Source: Fischerella thermalis PCC 7521
GTDB lineage: Bacteria > Cyanobacteriota > Cyanobacteriia > Cyanobacteriales > Nostocaceae
Direction of reading: 5' to 3'
Assembly: GCF_000317225.1 (NCBI RefSeq)
Contig: NZ_AJLL01000007.1
Location: 1 to 64,000 of the forward strand
DNA length: 64,000 nt
Position 1 is the first letter of the stretch, and each line of letters opens with the position of its first letter. A program made the position numbers and the translations under genes. Of the stretch, positions 54,418 to 63,574 are shown piece after piece. Under the pieces are notes generated by a model. The model was not told where the DNA came from. It saw only the letters and a list, made by a program, of their open reading frames with translations, and did no database searches.

Positions 54418-54981
54418 CTAACTTGATGCTGAATTCGCCGCCTCAGAAGCTTTAGCTGGTGCAGCACCACCCATGCGAATTTCAGAAGTGAACGAAGCCA
54501 TACTAAAGCCACCAAAGCGCTTCAGGACGCCGACTCGCATCCGTAAATTGGGGCTAGCAAACCAGAGGCGCTCTTCAGACCACATTGTTTCGTATTCTGT
54601 AATTAAGGTCAATGCGTCATCATCACCAATCTTATAGCTGCCAGCAACAGGCATTTTCTCAGCGTAGCCCATTTCCCGCAATAATTTGCCTTCGTTGGGG
54701 TTATCTTCATTCGGTACTGGAACTAATACCGTAGAACCTTTGTGATCTTGTTCATCCCATTCCATCGTGCCATTCCAAGTCACTCTCGCACCACAGGAAG
54801 CACGTTTAGGGTCAATTTCATACTGTTCACACAGCTTGATCACCTCTGGATGATCTGCTGCCAGCATTTCTATAAAGATATCTGATTTACCAGACTCGGA
54901 TTGCTTGAAAGCTAAGTGATGACTAGTACGATGGGAAAACCATTTACCAGCACTTAACTCAAAAAATTCTTCAATACTCAT
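54418..54981 (-). CDS. cpcS: CpcS/CpeS-type phycobiliprotein bilin lyase
   Basis: 187 aa. [52 protein letters not shown] and [20 protein letters not shown] are near-identical to CpcS-I/CpeS1 lyases. The beta-barrel protein attaches phycocyanobilin to the conserved Cys of phycocyanin-beta and allophycocyanin. The Ala/Ser-rich tail is not part of the fold. Confidence 0.9.
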   Translation of the reverse strand: MSIEEFFELSAGKWFSHRTSHHLAFKQSESGKSDIFIEMLAADHPEVIKLCEQYEIDPKRASCGARVTWNGTMEWDEQDHKGSTVLVPVPNEDNPNEGKLLREMGYAEKMPVAGSYKIGDDDALTLITEYETMWSEERLWFASPNLRMRVGVLKRFGGFSMASFTSEIRMGGAAPAKASEAANSASS

Positions 54982-55115
54982 GAATCAAATTACCTTGTGT
55001 CAAATTCTTGATGATCCCACTTATTACAAGGTAGCAGGAAGAGGAGATGGGGAGGTGGGCAATGAAGAAGAATGAAAAAAAGAAATGCTTTGTGTGTCTC
55101 CCTTTCTATGTGTCC

Positions 55116-55796
55116 TCAGACTTGATAGCCTGTTTCCTCTAATCTCTTAAGAGAAATTCTGGCAGCTTCGGCCACGTTTTCGTGACTGTCTTTTTCTAGG
55201 TACTTCAAAGCGGAGACACTTTTAGGAGTGGGAAGCTGGCCAAGAGTTTCGGCTAAACGCTGTCGCACTAACCAATCATCTGATTGAGCAAAACGTAAAA
55301 CGCGATCTACTGCATCGATATCTTTAATTTCTCCGAGTGCTGCGATCGCTGCTTGTTGTAGTACCACTTCTTCACTGTCGAGGGCTTTGTACAGGATTTC
55401 ACGGGCACGAGTGTCTTTTAAATTACCTAATGAGACAGCCGCGCTAAAGCGGACTAACCAATCAGTATCTTCATAAAATGCTCTTGACAGAGGTTCAAAG
55501 GCTCTGCCATCACCCAAGTATCCTAGCGCACCAGCAGCATCAGCACGGATGCCATAGTCTGGATCAGTTTCTAGAATTTTGACCAAAATAGAGTAGCACT
55601 CCGAAGTTTGTTTAATCCCCAAGGCAAATATTGCCATTGATCGCAATTGTAGGGACTCATCATCCAACACTTTTTTAATTAAAGGTACAGCCTCTTCTGC
55701 TGGTATGTCTCTCAACGAGGCAAGAGCAACCATGCGATCGCGTAGATTCGGACTGTCTAACTGAGCGGAAATTTTCTCTAAGCTTGGAACTGCCAT
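55116..55796 (-). CDS. HEAT-repeat protein, NblB-like (phycobilisome turnover)
   Basis: 226 aa composed of about six to seven HEAT/PBS-lyase-like repeats (for example LRDRMVALASLRDIPAEEAV, YGIRADAAGALGYLGD and WLVRFSAAVSLGNL). Length and repeat wording fit NblB, needed for phycobilisome degradation under starvation. Related to CpcE/F lyases but shorter. Proximity to cpcS supports a phycobilisome role; NblB versus another HEAT paralogue cannot be settled by eye. Confidence 0.7.
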   Translation of the reverse strand: MAVPSLEKISAQLDSPNLRDRMVALASLRDIPAEEAVPLIKKVLDDESLQLRSMAIFALGIKQTSECYSILVKILETDPDYGIRADAAGALGYLGDGRAFEPLSRAFYEDTDWLVRFSAAVSLGNLKDTRAREILYKALDSEEVVLQQAAIAALGEIKDIDAVDRVLRFAQSDDWLVRQRLAETLGQLPTPKSVSALKYLEKDSHENVAEAARISLKRLEETGYQV

Positions 55797-55919
55797 TTGG
55801 TTTAATTGGCTTTTTCTACTTAATATATATATTAAGTATTATTGCGTCTTTTCATATACATTCACCCTCTTTAGATTGATTGTTAGTGGTTAGTCAATTG
55901 TCATTTGTCATTAGTTACT

Positions 55920-55968
55920 CTCCCCACACTCCCCACACTCCTCACACTCCTCACACCCCTCACACCCC
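55920..55968. repeat. CTCCCCACA-type tandem repeat
   Basis: About five imperfect 9-bp units drifting from ACTCCCCAC to CCTCACAC, overlapping the stop codon of the symporter gene. Confidence 0.75.
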
Positions 55969-57432
55969 ATCTCCCCTATTCCCGATCCCCCGTCTCTCCC
56001 TTCTTTCTTGGAGTTTGAGTAAAATTTCAGCGTGCATTTCGCGGGTAATTGGGTAAAAATACGCCAAAACTAAACCACAAATTAAAGCTGCTGCTGGTAA
56101 GGGGCCAATCGAAACACGAATCACTTCTAAAACAGAGTCTGGTTGAGTTGGTACAGGTATTTCTGGTGTGGGTTTAATATATCCAGCTGCACCCAGTCTT
56201 TGCAAAACTAAATTCACAGCCAAACCCAAACAAATTTTTTGCAAAAATACCATGAAACTATAGAAAATACCTTCCCGACGCTGTCCTGTTTTTAATTCAT
56301 CTAGTTCAATCACGTCTGGTAGCATTGACCAAGGAATTAAATAAGCTGTTGATACCCCAAAACCAGCTAAAACTGCTAAACAGTACATCAACACAACCTG
56401 ATCTGGCTTGACGAAAAACAGTCCAGCTTGAGCGATAATCCACAAAGTCATACCCATGTAGTACACAGCTTGTTTGCCAACACGCTTACTAATGGCACTC
56501 CAGACAAACAACATACTCATTGCGGTTCCTTGTACAGCTAATAGTACTGAACTAATGTGCCATTGGGGAAGACGCATCCAACTAATGACAAAATAAGGAA
56601 TAATACCAGCCGTGAGTTGGACTGCTAACCAGGAACAAAGATATATCCCGACTACAAATAAAAAAGGGCGATTACTAAAAGCAATTTTAAGTTGTTGCCC
56701 AATGGGAATGGAGACAGTTTGTTCTGTTTCTGGGTGCAAATTTGCTACAGCTTGAGCGCGTTTTTTCGTTCCCCAAACACACCAATATATTGGTAGAACA
56801 GAAATAATCGCACAAATCGCTCCTATTAATAAAAACTGTAAGCTGCGGTTATTAGGAACTACTAAAGAAATAACTAATCCAATAATTAAAGCAAGAATGC
56901 TCCCACCAATCGAAAAAGCAAAACGAAAACTATTGAGGCTGGTACGTTCGTCATAGTCTTGGGTTAGTTCAGCAGTGAGAGCCGTGTATGGTAAATTAAC
57001 AACTGTATAGAAAGCATTAAACAAAATCGAAATCGCAGTGTAATACCAAAATAAACCCCACTGATTCACATTTTCATTATTACTAAAGTGAGGTACAATC
57101 CACTGCAAAAAAAAGAAAACGCCGAAGGGAATTGCCCCCCAAATCATCCAAGGATAGCGTCTCCCCTGACTGCTTTGAGTGCGATCGCTCAATACCCCCA
57201 CCATTGGATCGTTGACTGCATCCCAAACTTTACCGACGAGTTGAGTTTGTCCAGCTAATTGGGGATTCAAACCAGCGACATCTGTCAGGAAAGGTGACAA
57301 ATAAGAGATCCCTATCATGGCAGTAATTGCCGTACCCAAATCTCCAGCACCAAAAGCTAGCTTAGTACTCAAGTCTAGTTTTTCATTCTCAGGACTGTGC
57401 TGGAAATTATCATCAGGGGGAGAATCGCTCAT
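55960..57432 (-). CDS. GPH-family (MelB-like) sugar:cation symporter
   Basis: 490 aa, twelve predicted membrane helices. GPH signatures include FGAGDLGTAI, VWDAVNDPMVGVLSDRTQSS with the cation-site Asp residues, RRYPWMIWGAIPFG and YTALTAELTQDYDERTSLNS. It should import a glycoside with Na+ or H+; the substrate is not apparent. The last residues (RRERRGIGNRGDGV) run into low-complexity repeat DNA. Confidence 0.88.
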   Translation of the reverse strand: MSDSPPDDNFQHSPENEKLDLSTKLAFGAGDLGTAITAMIGISYLSPFLTDVAGLNPQLAGQTQLVGKVWDAVNDPMVGVLSDRTQSSQGRRYPWMIWGAIPFGVFFFLQWIVPHFSNNENVNQWGLFWYYTAISILFNAFYTVVNLPYTALTAELTQDYDERTSLNSFRFAFSIGGSILALIIGLVISLVVPNNRSLQFLLIGAICAIISVLPIYWCVWGTKKRAQAVANLHPETEQTVSIPIGQQLKIAFSNRPFLFVVGIYLCSWLAVQLTAGIIPYFVISWMRLPQWHISSVLLAVQGTAMSMLFVWSAISKRVGKQAVYYMGMTLWIIAQAGLFFVKPDQVVLMYCLAVLAGFGVSTAYLIPWSMLPDVIELDELKTGQRREGIFYSFMVFLQKICLGLAVNLVLQRLGAAGYIKPTPEIPVPTQPDSVLEVIRVSIGPLPAAALICGLVLAYFYPITREMHAEILLKLQERRERRGIGNRGDGV

Positions 57433-57507
57433 ATTACACTTCGCTCATACTAAGATAAAAAGTTTGATTTGCCATTTCATTAATAGCTACAAATAACTTT
57501 CCCTACT

Positions 57508-58020
57508 ATGCCAGACCTTTACATTTCTTGGTCAGATTATCACCGCAAAATTGAACAATTGGCTGCTCAAATCTATCAATCAGGTTGGGAGTTCAATCAA
57601 ATTATTTGCCTTGCTAGAGGCGGACTACGGGTGGGTGATATTCTCTCCCGTATTTATAACCAGCCCTTGGCAATTTTAGCAACATCATCTTACAGTGGCC
57701 CAGGCAAGCAAGAAAGGGGATATTTAACCTTTTCTCGCCATTTGACAATGACTACAGAAAAGTTGGGTTCGCGCATTCTCTTAGTTGATGACTTAGTGGA
57801 TTCTGGGGTGACTCTCAAAGAGACTATACCTTGGCTGAAGACGCATTCTGATACTCCAATAGAGGAAATTCGCACTGCGGTAATTTGGTATAAAGCTTGT
57901 TCAGTAATAAAACCTGATTATTACGTTGATTATTTATCTGATAATCCTTGGATTCATCAACCATTTGAACACTATGAATTTATGAATCCGGCGGAATTAT
58001 TGGAAGTGGTTAGTAGTTAG
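57508..58020 (+). CDS. Phosphoribosyltransferase-fold protein
   Basis: 170 aa. The PRPP-binding motif RILLVDDLVDSGVTLKE and an upstream ICLARGGLRVGDIL loop are complete, as in xanthine/hypoxanthine-type phosphoribosyltransferases. Base specificity cannot be told. A small GGTTAGTGG repeat tract follows the stop. Confidence 0.85.
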   Translation: MPDLYISWSDYHRKIEQLAAQIYQSGWEFNQIICLARGGLRVGDILSRIYNQPLAILATSSYSGPGKQERGYLTFSRHLTMTTEKLGSRILLVDDLVDSGVTLKETIPWLKTHSDTPIEEIRTAVIWYKACSVIKPDYYVDYLSDNPWIHQPFEHYEFMNPAELLEVVSS

Positions 58021-58229
58021 TGGTTGGTGGTTAGTGGTTAGTGATAATCAGAGGTGCGGATAGGAAATATTTCAACATCCTCTCGCCACCAAGCTGTACA
58101 CTTTCACCTAACGCGATCGCTCCTCATGCTGCTCGAATAAATGCTCTCCACTAAGTACATTTAATCAATGTCAATCATAGAATATAGCCACAGAAAATTA
58201 GTTTCTATTGTTAATTTTGGCTAGTGTCG

Positions 58230-59156
58230 CTACCCTACAGAAAATAGCCACAACCACAGAGGTAGAGTAAATAATAATACTATTGAACCTACGGCTAAGG
58301 CAGTAACTGCTAGATCGCGATCAAGATTGAAGGTTTCAGCAAGCACTAATGTGGCAAAGGCTGGAGGCATAGCCATTTGTAGGACTATAACCAAGGCTGC
58401 TTGGCCTGTTAAACCAAAAAATGGTAAAGTAAAGCCCAGAATCAGCGGAACTAATAACATTTTTATTCCCAAGCTGATTCCTGCTTGTGGTAAGCTATGC
58501 CAGGAATTGAGCTTGCTCAATCGCATTCCGATTAATAACAGCGACAATGCCACAGTAGTCCAAGCGAATTTATCTAGGTAAAATTCAACTGGGGTAGGAA
58601 TTGCTACTTGCCGTAATATTAAACCGAAACCAAAACTCCACAAAGCAGGATTAATAATTATTGCCTTAGTAATATGTTTAATATCATGGACACTGCTACT
58701 AAAACGTGCTGCTAAGGCTACGCCTAAGCCATAAGCGCCTAGTGTAGTACCAAGCAAATCGTAAAACAGCGCCAAAGCAAAATATTGAGTGCCAACTATG
58801 GCTAAGGTAACAGGATAACCCAAATAACCAGTGTTACCTACCATTGCTGCTAGGAGAAAACTACCCTGAGTTGGTTGCTGAAGATTGTTTTTTGTAAAAA
58901 GGGCTTGCCATTTTATCCCCATCCAGCCTAGTAATGCCCCAAGGAAAATGGCTAAGTAGGCGATCGCAGGTGCAATCCAAATCTGCCCTGACAAGTCTGT
59001 TTGATATAAAAAAGCTACAATGCTCAATGGTACTCCTACCCAAAAGAGGAAATGACCTAAGCGGGTGGGAACAGTAGCAGGTAGTTTGCGTCCCAAGAAA
59101 AACCCTAGCAAAACTAAACCCACCAATTTGACATATAGTTCTAAGAGGTTTGTCAA
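58230..59156 (-). CDS. AEC (auxin efflux carrier) family transporter
   Basis: 308 aa with about ten membrane helices. GNTGYLGYPVTLAIVG and LLLIGMRLSKL, then QMAMPPAFATLVLAE, are the conserved N- and C-terminal motifs of the family. Bacterial members export or exchange small organic acids; the substrate is unknown. Confidence 0.88.
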   Translation of the reverse strand: MTNLLELYVKLVGLVLLGFFLGRKLPATVPTRLGHFLFWVGVPLSIVAFLYQTDLSGQIWIAPAIAYLAIFLGALLGWMGIKWQALFTKNNLQQPTQGSFLLAAMVGNTGYLGYPVTLAIVGTQYFALALFYDLLGTTLGAYGLGVALAARFSSSVHDIKHITKAIIINPALWSFGFGLILRQVAIPTPVEFYLDKFAWTTVALSLLLIGMRLSKLNSWHSLPQAGISLGIKMLLVPLILGFTLPFFGLTGQAALVIVLQMAMPPAFATLVLAETFNLDRDLAVTALAVGSIVLLFTLPLWLWLFSVG

Positions 59157-59257
59157 AACGAAACTCGAAACTAAATATCTAAAATGATACCTATTGCCTT
59201 TATTCCTCTCCAGTCTACAATCTGTTATGAATACTCAACAAAAGCAGGAGTTAACCC

Positions 59258-60055
59258 TTGAAGAACGCTGAGTTTTCTGGAAAACCGCGAAACTCATCGC
59301 CTGTGTCTGGTGAAGATATTCCAGCAGCTTTACGCGATTTTCCTGATGTTGCACCCAAGAGGCGTCTATCTCTCTTGGTTTTGGGAATTGGGGGAGTGCT
59401 TGTTTGTGGGCTGCTGGCTGTGATTAGTGGTTTTTTGTTCGCCTGGACTGCACCGAAAAAAAATTTAGTTTCTCAGCCTTCTCCAACTAATGCAACTCCT
59501 GCGAATTCACAAAACAACAATACCGATCAAGTTCTGGGACATCTGGCATACACAGAAGCGCCAGAATCAGAACTAGCACCAATTTCGGCAGATGGACGGC
59601 AAAGACTGCGAAAAGTAGCTGCCCAAAAATATCAGGAGATGGTGGCAGCAGCGCGGAGCGCTGGTGTTATTTTGACACCTATTTCTGGCTTTCGTTCAGT
59701 TAAAGAGCAAGAACAATTATTCTTTGGTGTAGGCGCTCAACGCAATCAAACCCCAGCCCAGAGAGCAGCTTTGAGCGCTCCTCCTGGTCATAGCGAACAT
59801 CATACAGGTTACGCCGTGGATATTGGGGATGGAACAGCACCAGCGACTAACTTGAATGAGAATTTTGAAAATACCAAAGCTTTTCAATGGCTACAAACAA
59901 ATGCTGCTCGTTTTGGCTTTGAGATGTCCTTTCCCAAAGATAATTCCCAAGGCGTGAGTTATGAACCTTGGCATTGGCGTTTTGTAGGCGATCGCGACAG
60001 CTTGGAAACTTTCTATAGAGCCAAAAATGTTAAGCCGACTCAAGTGCCGCAATGA
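59258..60055 (+). CDS. VanY-type D-alanyl-D-alanine carboxypeptidase (M15)
   Basis: 265 aa from TTG 59258, with CAGGAG eight bases upstream. One membrane anchor (about 35-65), a Ser/Asn-rich linker, then the peptidase domain: GFRSVKEQEQLF, SEHHTGYAVDIGD with zinc ligands His and Asp, and YEPWHWRFVG with the catalytic Glu and third-ligand His. It trims D-Ala from peptidoglycan stems in the periplasm. Confidence 0.9.
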   Translation: MKNAEFSGKPRNSSPVSGEDIPAALRDFPDVAPKRRLSLLVLGIGGVLVCGLLAVISGFLFAWTAPKKNLVSQPSPTNATPANSQNNNTDQVLGHLAYTEAPESELAPISADGRQRLRKVAAQKYQEMVAAARSAGVILTPISGFRSVKEQEQLFFGVGAQRNQTPAQRAALSAPPGHSEHHTGYAVDIGDGTAPATNLNENFENTKAFQWLQTNAARFGFEMSFPKDNSQGVSYEPWHWRFVGDRDSLETFYRAKNVKPTQVPQ

Positions 60056-60106
60056 GAGAATGGGGGGAAGTTGGGAGGTGGGGTAGTGTTATTCAACTAA
60101 TAACTG

Positions 60107-60595
60107 TTAAATATGTCGTCCCATAATTACTAAATCCCGTTCCACACCATCCAATTCTGCAACTTTGGGTAGGTATCCCCAATTTTGAAAGCCAAATTTG
60201 TTAAACAATTGTAAGCTTGGATGGTTATGAGCAAAAATAAAACCTAATAAATTCTTAATGCCCAAGTTGGGACTTTGGTTAATCGCTTGAGATAGTAACT
60301 GCTTTCCTAAACCGTGGCGATGATACTTAGGAGCTATGTAAATACTAACCTCAGCAGTAGCATGATATGCTGGTCGTCCGTAAAAAGATTGTAAACTCAA
60401 CCATCCAGCCACTACGCCCTCGACTTCAATTACCCAAAGTGGATTTTTTGAGGGCGATCGCGCACTAAACCAAGTACGACGGCTTTCCAAAGATACTGGT
60501 TCTAAATCAGCAGTTGCCATGCGTCCAGGAACTGCGGCATTATAAATTGCTACAACTTTTGGCAAGTCAGCTTCAGTCGCATGGCGGATAATCAT
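60107..60595 (-). CDS. GNAT N-acetyltransferase, phosphinothricin-acetyltransferase-like
   Basis: 162 aa from ATG 60595. IRHATEADLPKVVAIYNAAV, TWFSARSPSKNPLWV and the acetyl-CoA loop IAPKYHRHGLGKQLLSQAI, then FAHNHPSLQLFNKFGF, match the PAT/Bar-like group of GNAT enzymes that acetylate methionine sulfone/sulfoximine and analogues. The natural substrate is uncertain. Confidence 0.85.
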   Translation of the reverse strand: MIIRHATEADLPKVVAIYNAAVPGRMATADLEPVSLESRRTWFSARSPSKNPLWVIEVEGVVAGWLSLQSFYGRPAYHATAEVSIYIAPKYHRHGLGKQLLSQAINQSPNLGIKNLLGFIFAHNHPSLQLFNKFGFQNWGYLPKVAELDGVERDLVIMGRHI

Positions 60596-60787
60596 TTGCT
60601 GTTTCAAGAAAAGTTTAGAAAATATCTAAAAATCATACAGTGTATTGATCACAGACAGGTAAGGCAAAAGTCAGCAAATTTTGTTTTCCTTTTCTGTAAT
60701 TACCGATTACCCATTCCCGCAATGGGGCGACTTTCCTCTCCACAACCAAGTTGTATGGGGAATTTTTAAGGTTGTGGTTGTTCAGCT

Positions 60788-60812
60788 CCCCGACTTTTTC
60801 AAAAAGTCGGGG
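60788..60812. repeat. CCCCGACTTTTT palindrome
   Basis: TCCCCGACTTTTT faces AAAAAGTCGGGGA almost without a loop. The gap 60608-60970 otherwise contains only a Zur-like box. Confidence 0.7.
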
Positions 60813-60935
60813 AACTATGACCTCTGATAATTTCTTTGGTGGACTAGTAGTACAAGGAGCGATCGCGGATTGTGGCTAAAGCTGTTAGATTCCTTTTCAA
60901 GGAGCTGGTCAAAGCTCTGAAAATTAACTAGAGTG

Positions 60936-60951
60936 AATACGATTATCATTT
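60936..60951. promoter_or_regulatory. Zur-like box upstream of the COG0523 gene
   Basis: Reverse-complement AAATGATAATCGTATT shares the 11-mer AAATGATAATC with the perfect box at 19383-19397. It ends 20 bp before the start codon. Confidence 0.6.
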
Positions 60952-60970
60952 AAAAAAAGGTATCTGGGAT

Positions 60971-61942
60971 ATGGTCAGCAGTGTGACAACAGACGTAGTT
61001 CCAGTAACAGTTATTACAGGTTATTTAGGAGCAGGAAAAACAACTCTGCTCAATCGTATTCTCACCCATGAACATGGCAAGAAAGTGGCTGTGATTGTTA
61101 ATGAATTTGGGGAAGTCGGCATTGATAATCAATTAGTTATCGATACAGATGAAGAAATCTTTGAGATGAACAACGGCTGTATTTGCTGTACGGTACGGGG
61201 CGATTTGATTCGCATCATCAGTAATTTAATGAAACGCCGTCATAAATTTGACCATTTAGTCATTGAAACCACTGGGTTAGCTGATCCCGCACCAGTCATT
61301 CAGACATTTTTTGTCGATGAAGATATGCGCCAACAATTAGAACTGGATGCAGTGGTAACGGTGGTAGATGCTAAGCACATTTGGCAGCATTGGGAAGCTG
61401 ACGAAGCACAAGAACAGATTGCCTTTGCGGACGTTATCTTGTTGAATAAAACCGATTTAGTGACGTCAGATGTGCTAGATGAATTAGAAAGGCGAATTCG
61501 CGGGATGAATGCAATGGCAAAAATTTACCGTACCCGCAATTCCGAAGTAGGAATGGATGCACTTTTAGGTGTGAAAGCCTTTGATTTGAATCGGGCTTTG
61601 GAAATTGACCCAGAATTTTTGGGAGAAGATGCCCACGAACACGATGAAACCGTTTATTCTGTGGCTTTAGTTGCCGAAGGCGCACTTGATGGAGAGAAAC
61701 TCAACAACTGGCTAGGCAAGTTACTGCAAACCCAAGGGCCCGATATCTTTCGTATGAAGGGTATTTTAAATATCGCCGGAGAGGACGATCGCTTTGTCTT
61801 TCAAGGTGTGCATATGATCTTTGAAGGCAAACCCGACCGCCGCTGGAAAGAAGGCGAAACCCGTAAAAATGAACTGGTCTTTATCGGTCGTAACCTAGAT
61901 GAAGCCAAATTAAAACAAAATTTTCTCGCCTGCTTAGTTTAA
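60971..61942 (+). CDS. COG0523 (CobW/ZNG1-type) metallochaperone GTPase
   Basis: 323 aa. Walker A is GYLGAGKTTLLN, the metal-binding CxCC motif is NNGCICCTVRGDL, the Mg/Walker B region is IETTGLADPAPV, and the GTP base motif is NKTD. The C-terminal CobW domain contains VFQGVHMIFEGKPDRRW. A short HEHDE stretch (near residue 225) may bind zinc. The Zur-like box just upstream points to a zinc-starvation role such as delivering zinc to client enzymes. The WD40 gene follows 91 bp later. Confidence 0.9.
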   Translation: MVSSVTTDVVPVTVITGYLGAGKTTLLNRILTHEHGKKVAVIVNEFGEVGIDNQLVIDTDEEIFEMNNGCICCTVRGDLIRIISNLMKRRHKFDHLVIETTGLADPAPVIQTFFVDEDMRQQLELDAVVTVVDAKHIWQHWEADEAQEQIAFADVILLNKTDLVTSDVLDELERRIRGMNAMAKIYRTRNSEVGMDALLGVKAFDLNRALEIDPEFLGEDAHEHDETVYSVALVAEGALDGEKLNNWLGKLLQTQGPDIFRMKGILNIAGEDDRFVFQGVHMIFEGKPDRRWKEGETRKNELVFIGRNLDEAKLKQNFLACLV

Positions 61943-61983
61943 AGGGGATCGGGAATTGGGCATAGGGCATAAATATTTATTCT

Positions 61984-62032
61984 CCCCATCCCCCCATCCC
62001 CCCATCCCCCTATCACCCCATCCCCCCATCAT
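61984..62032. repeat. CCCCATC heptamer tandem repeat
   Basis: About six CCCCATC-type units between the COG0523 and WD40 genes, ending 2 bp before the WD40 start codon, so the repeat replaces a normal ribosome binding site. Confidence 0.75.
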
Positions 62033-62033
62033 T

Positions 62034-63107
62034 ATGAAACCCTCAACTCTCAATTCCAAAAAATTTGACCAGTACTTTTCTGGAACCATTTCAGATTACG
62101 TGAGAGCGATCGCTTGGTCGCCACAAGGTAAAATGCTTGCTGCTGCTTCTGCTGCTGGGGAAGTAGCACTATGGCAAAATGACAATTTAACAACCTTGCA
62201 AACTAGCAATGATCAATCTGTTGATTGCCTGGCTTTTTCCCATGATGGGCAATTCTTAGCCGTGGGTGGTCAAGATGGTCTAGTCAAGATTTGGCAAGGA
62301 ACAGAATTAATTGCTACTTTAGAAAATGCTCCGGCTTGGGTTGATCAACTAACTTGGAGTCCCAACTCTCACCAGCTAGCTTTTAGCTTGGGGCGGCGCG
62401 TGCAAGTCTGGAATGCTGATACTCGTGAGATTGTTGTGATTCTCAATTTTGAGTCTTCATCAGCATTGGATATTGATTGGCGTAGTGATGGCAAATACCT
62501 TGCCATTGGTGGTCATCAGGGTATTAAGGTGTGGAATTGCCAAGACTGGAATCAAGAACCATATATTTTGGATATACCTTCTGTCAGTATTGCTATGGCA
62601 TGGTCGCCTGATGGCAAGTATCTGGCTTCCGGCAATATGGATCGCACCATCACTGTAGTTGAAAGTCAGTTACTAGTCTCTGGTAATGACCCCCAGCCTT
62701 GGGTGATGCGTGGCTTTCCGGGTAAGATTCGCGAAATCGCCTGGTCAGATATTGGCAATCAAAATGGTGTACCGATTTTGGCTTGCTGTAGCGTTGACGG
62801 TATCGTTGTTTGGGAAAAGTCGCAGGATGAGTCTTTAGGTTGGGAAGCAACTGTATTAACCAATCATGTAGATGTAATTAATGCGATCGCCTTTGCACCT
62901 CATAGTTTGCTACTGGCTTCCGCAGGTGCTGATGGCTGGGTTTGTCTATGGAAAGATGCCAAGCAAATATCGCAAATTCTCACAGGCGCATCAGATGGCT
63001 TTTCGTGCCTAGCTTGGCATCCCCAAGGTAAGCTACTAGCTGCTGGTGGTAAAGAGGGTGAATTATTTATTTGGGCACAAACATCACATGGTCAAGGTTT
63101 TGGATAA
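62034..63107 (+). CDS. WD40-repeat beta-propeller protein
   Basis: 357 aa from ATG 62034. About seven to eight WD-type blades are visible (for example IAWSPQGKMLAAASAAGEVA then LWQN, and AMAWSPDGKYLASGNMDRTI). No signal peptide, kinase or other domain is attached. A probable cytosolic scaffold. Co-orientation with the COG0523 gene suggests one operon under the same zinc control. Confidence 0.85.
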   Translation: MKPSTLNSKKFDQYFSGTISDYVRAIAWSPQGKMLAAASAAGEVALWQNDNLTTLQTSNDQSVDCLAFSHDGQFLAVGGQDGLVKIWQGTELIATLENAPAWVDQLTWSPNSHQLAFSLGRRVQVWNADTREIVVILNFESSSALDIDWRSDGKYLAIGGHQGIKVWNCQDWNQEPYILDIPSVSIAMAWSPDGKYLASGNMDRTITVVESQLLVSGNDPQPWVMRGFPGKIREIAWSDIGNQNGVPILACCSVDGIVVWEKSQDESLGWEATVLTNHVDVINAIAFAPHSLLLASAGADGWVCLWKDAKQISQILTGASDGFSCLAWHPQGKLLAAGGKEGELFIWAQTSHGQGFG

Positions 63108-63194
63108 GGCTAACAGCTAAAAGGAACAATTATTACTCATGACGAGTCGGCAAGGATTGGCTATGCTATAGTCCTATAGGGTTTGTTGTCAATT

Positions 63195-63470
63195 ATGAAC
63201 ATAATCAAACTAATTTTACTTGCTTGTCCTGTAGTCCTTGCTTCTATGCTGTTGGTAGCAAATCCGGCGGCTGCATCTTATCTCAAGTCTATAGCTGCTG
63301 TCACACAACAGGTAACTTTCGTATCTGCACAACCTGTTCACCCATGGATTGCACCAAACTTATCTAGTGACTCTCAAGCGATTATTGATCAACTTGGTTG
63401 TAGTTGTGCTACTTGTGTGCAAGCCAAACTTCAGATGGAAGGCAAACTATCACTTTCTGATTTGCTTTGA
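63195..63470 (+). CDS. Small secreted protein with C-terminal Cys motif
   Basis: 91 aa from ATG 63195. A Sec signal peptide (LILLACPVVLASMLLVANPAAA) is followed by ~70 mature residues ending with DQLGCSCATCVQAKLQMEGK. Three cysteines in C-x-C-x-x-C could bind a metal or form a redox site. I know no function for it. Confidence 0.6.
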   Translation: MNIIKLILLACPVVLASMLLVANPAAASYLKSIAAVTQQVTFVSAQPVHPWIAPNLSSDSQAIIDQLGCSCATCVQAKLQMEGKLSLSDLL

Positions 63471-63545
63471 CCGAAAATATATCTTGGTTGAAACGAGAAC
63501 ATTGTCGATTAACTCTTCAAAATCAGTGATTGCAACACTCTTGAG

Positions 63546-63574
63546 ATCCCCGACTTTTCCAAAAAGTCAGGGAT
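63546..63574. repeat. CCCCGACTTTT palindrome near the amidase 3' end
   Basis: ATCCCCGACTTTT faces AAAAGTCAGGGAT with a short loop. Same class as the element at 60788; may end transcription from both sides. Confidence 0.6.
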
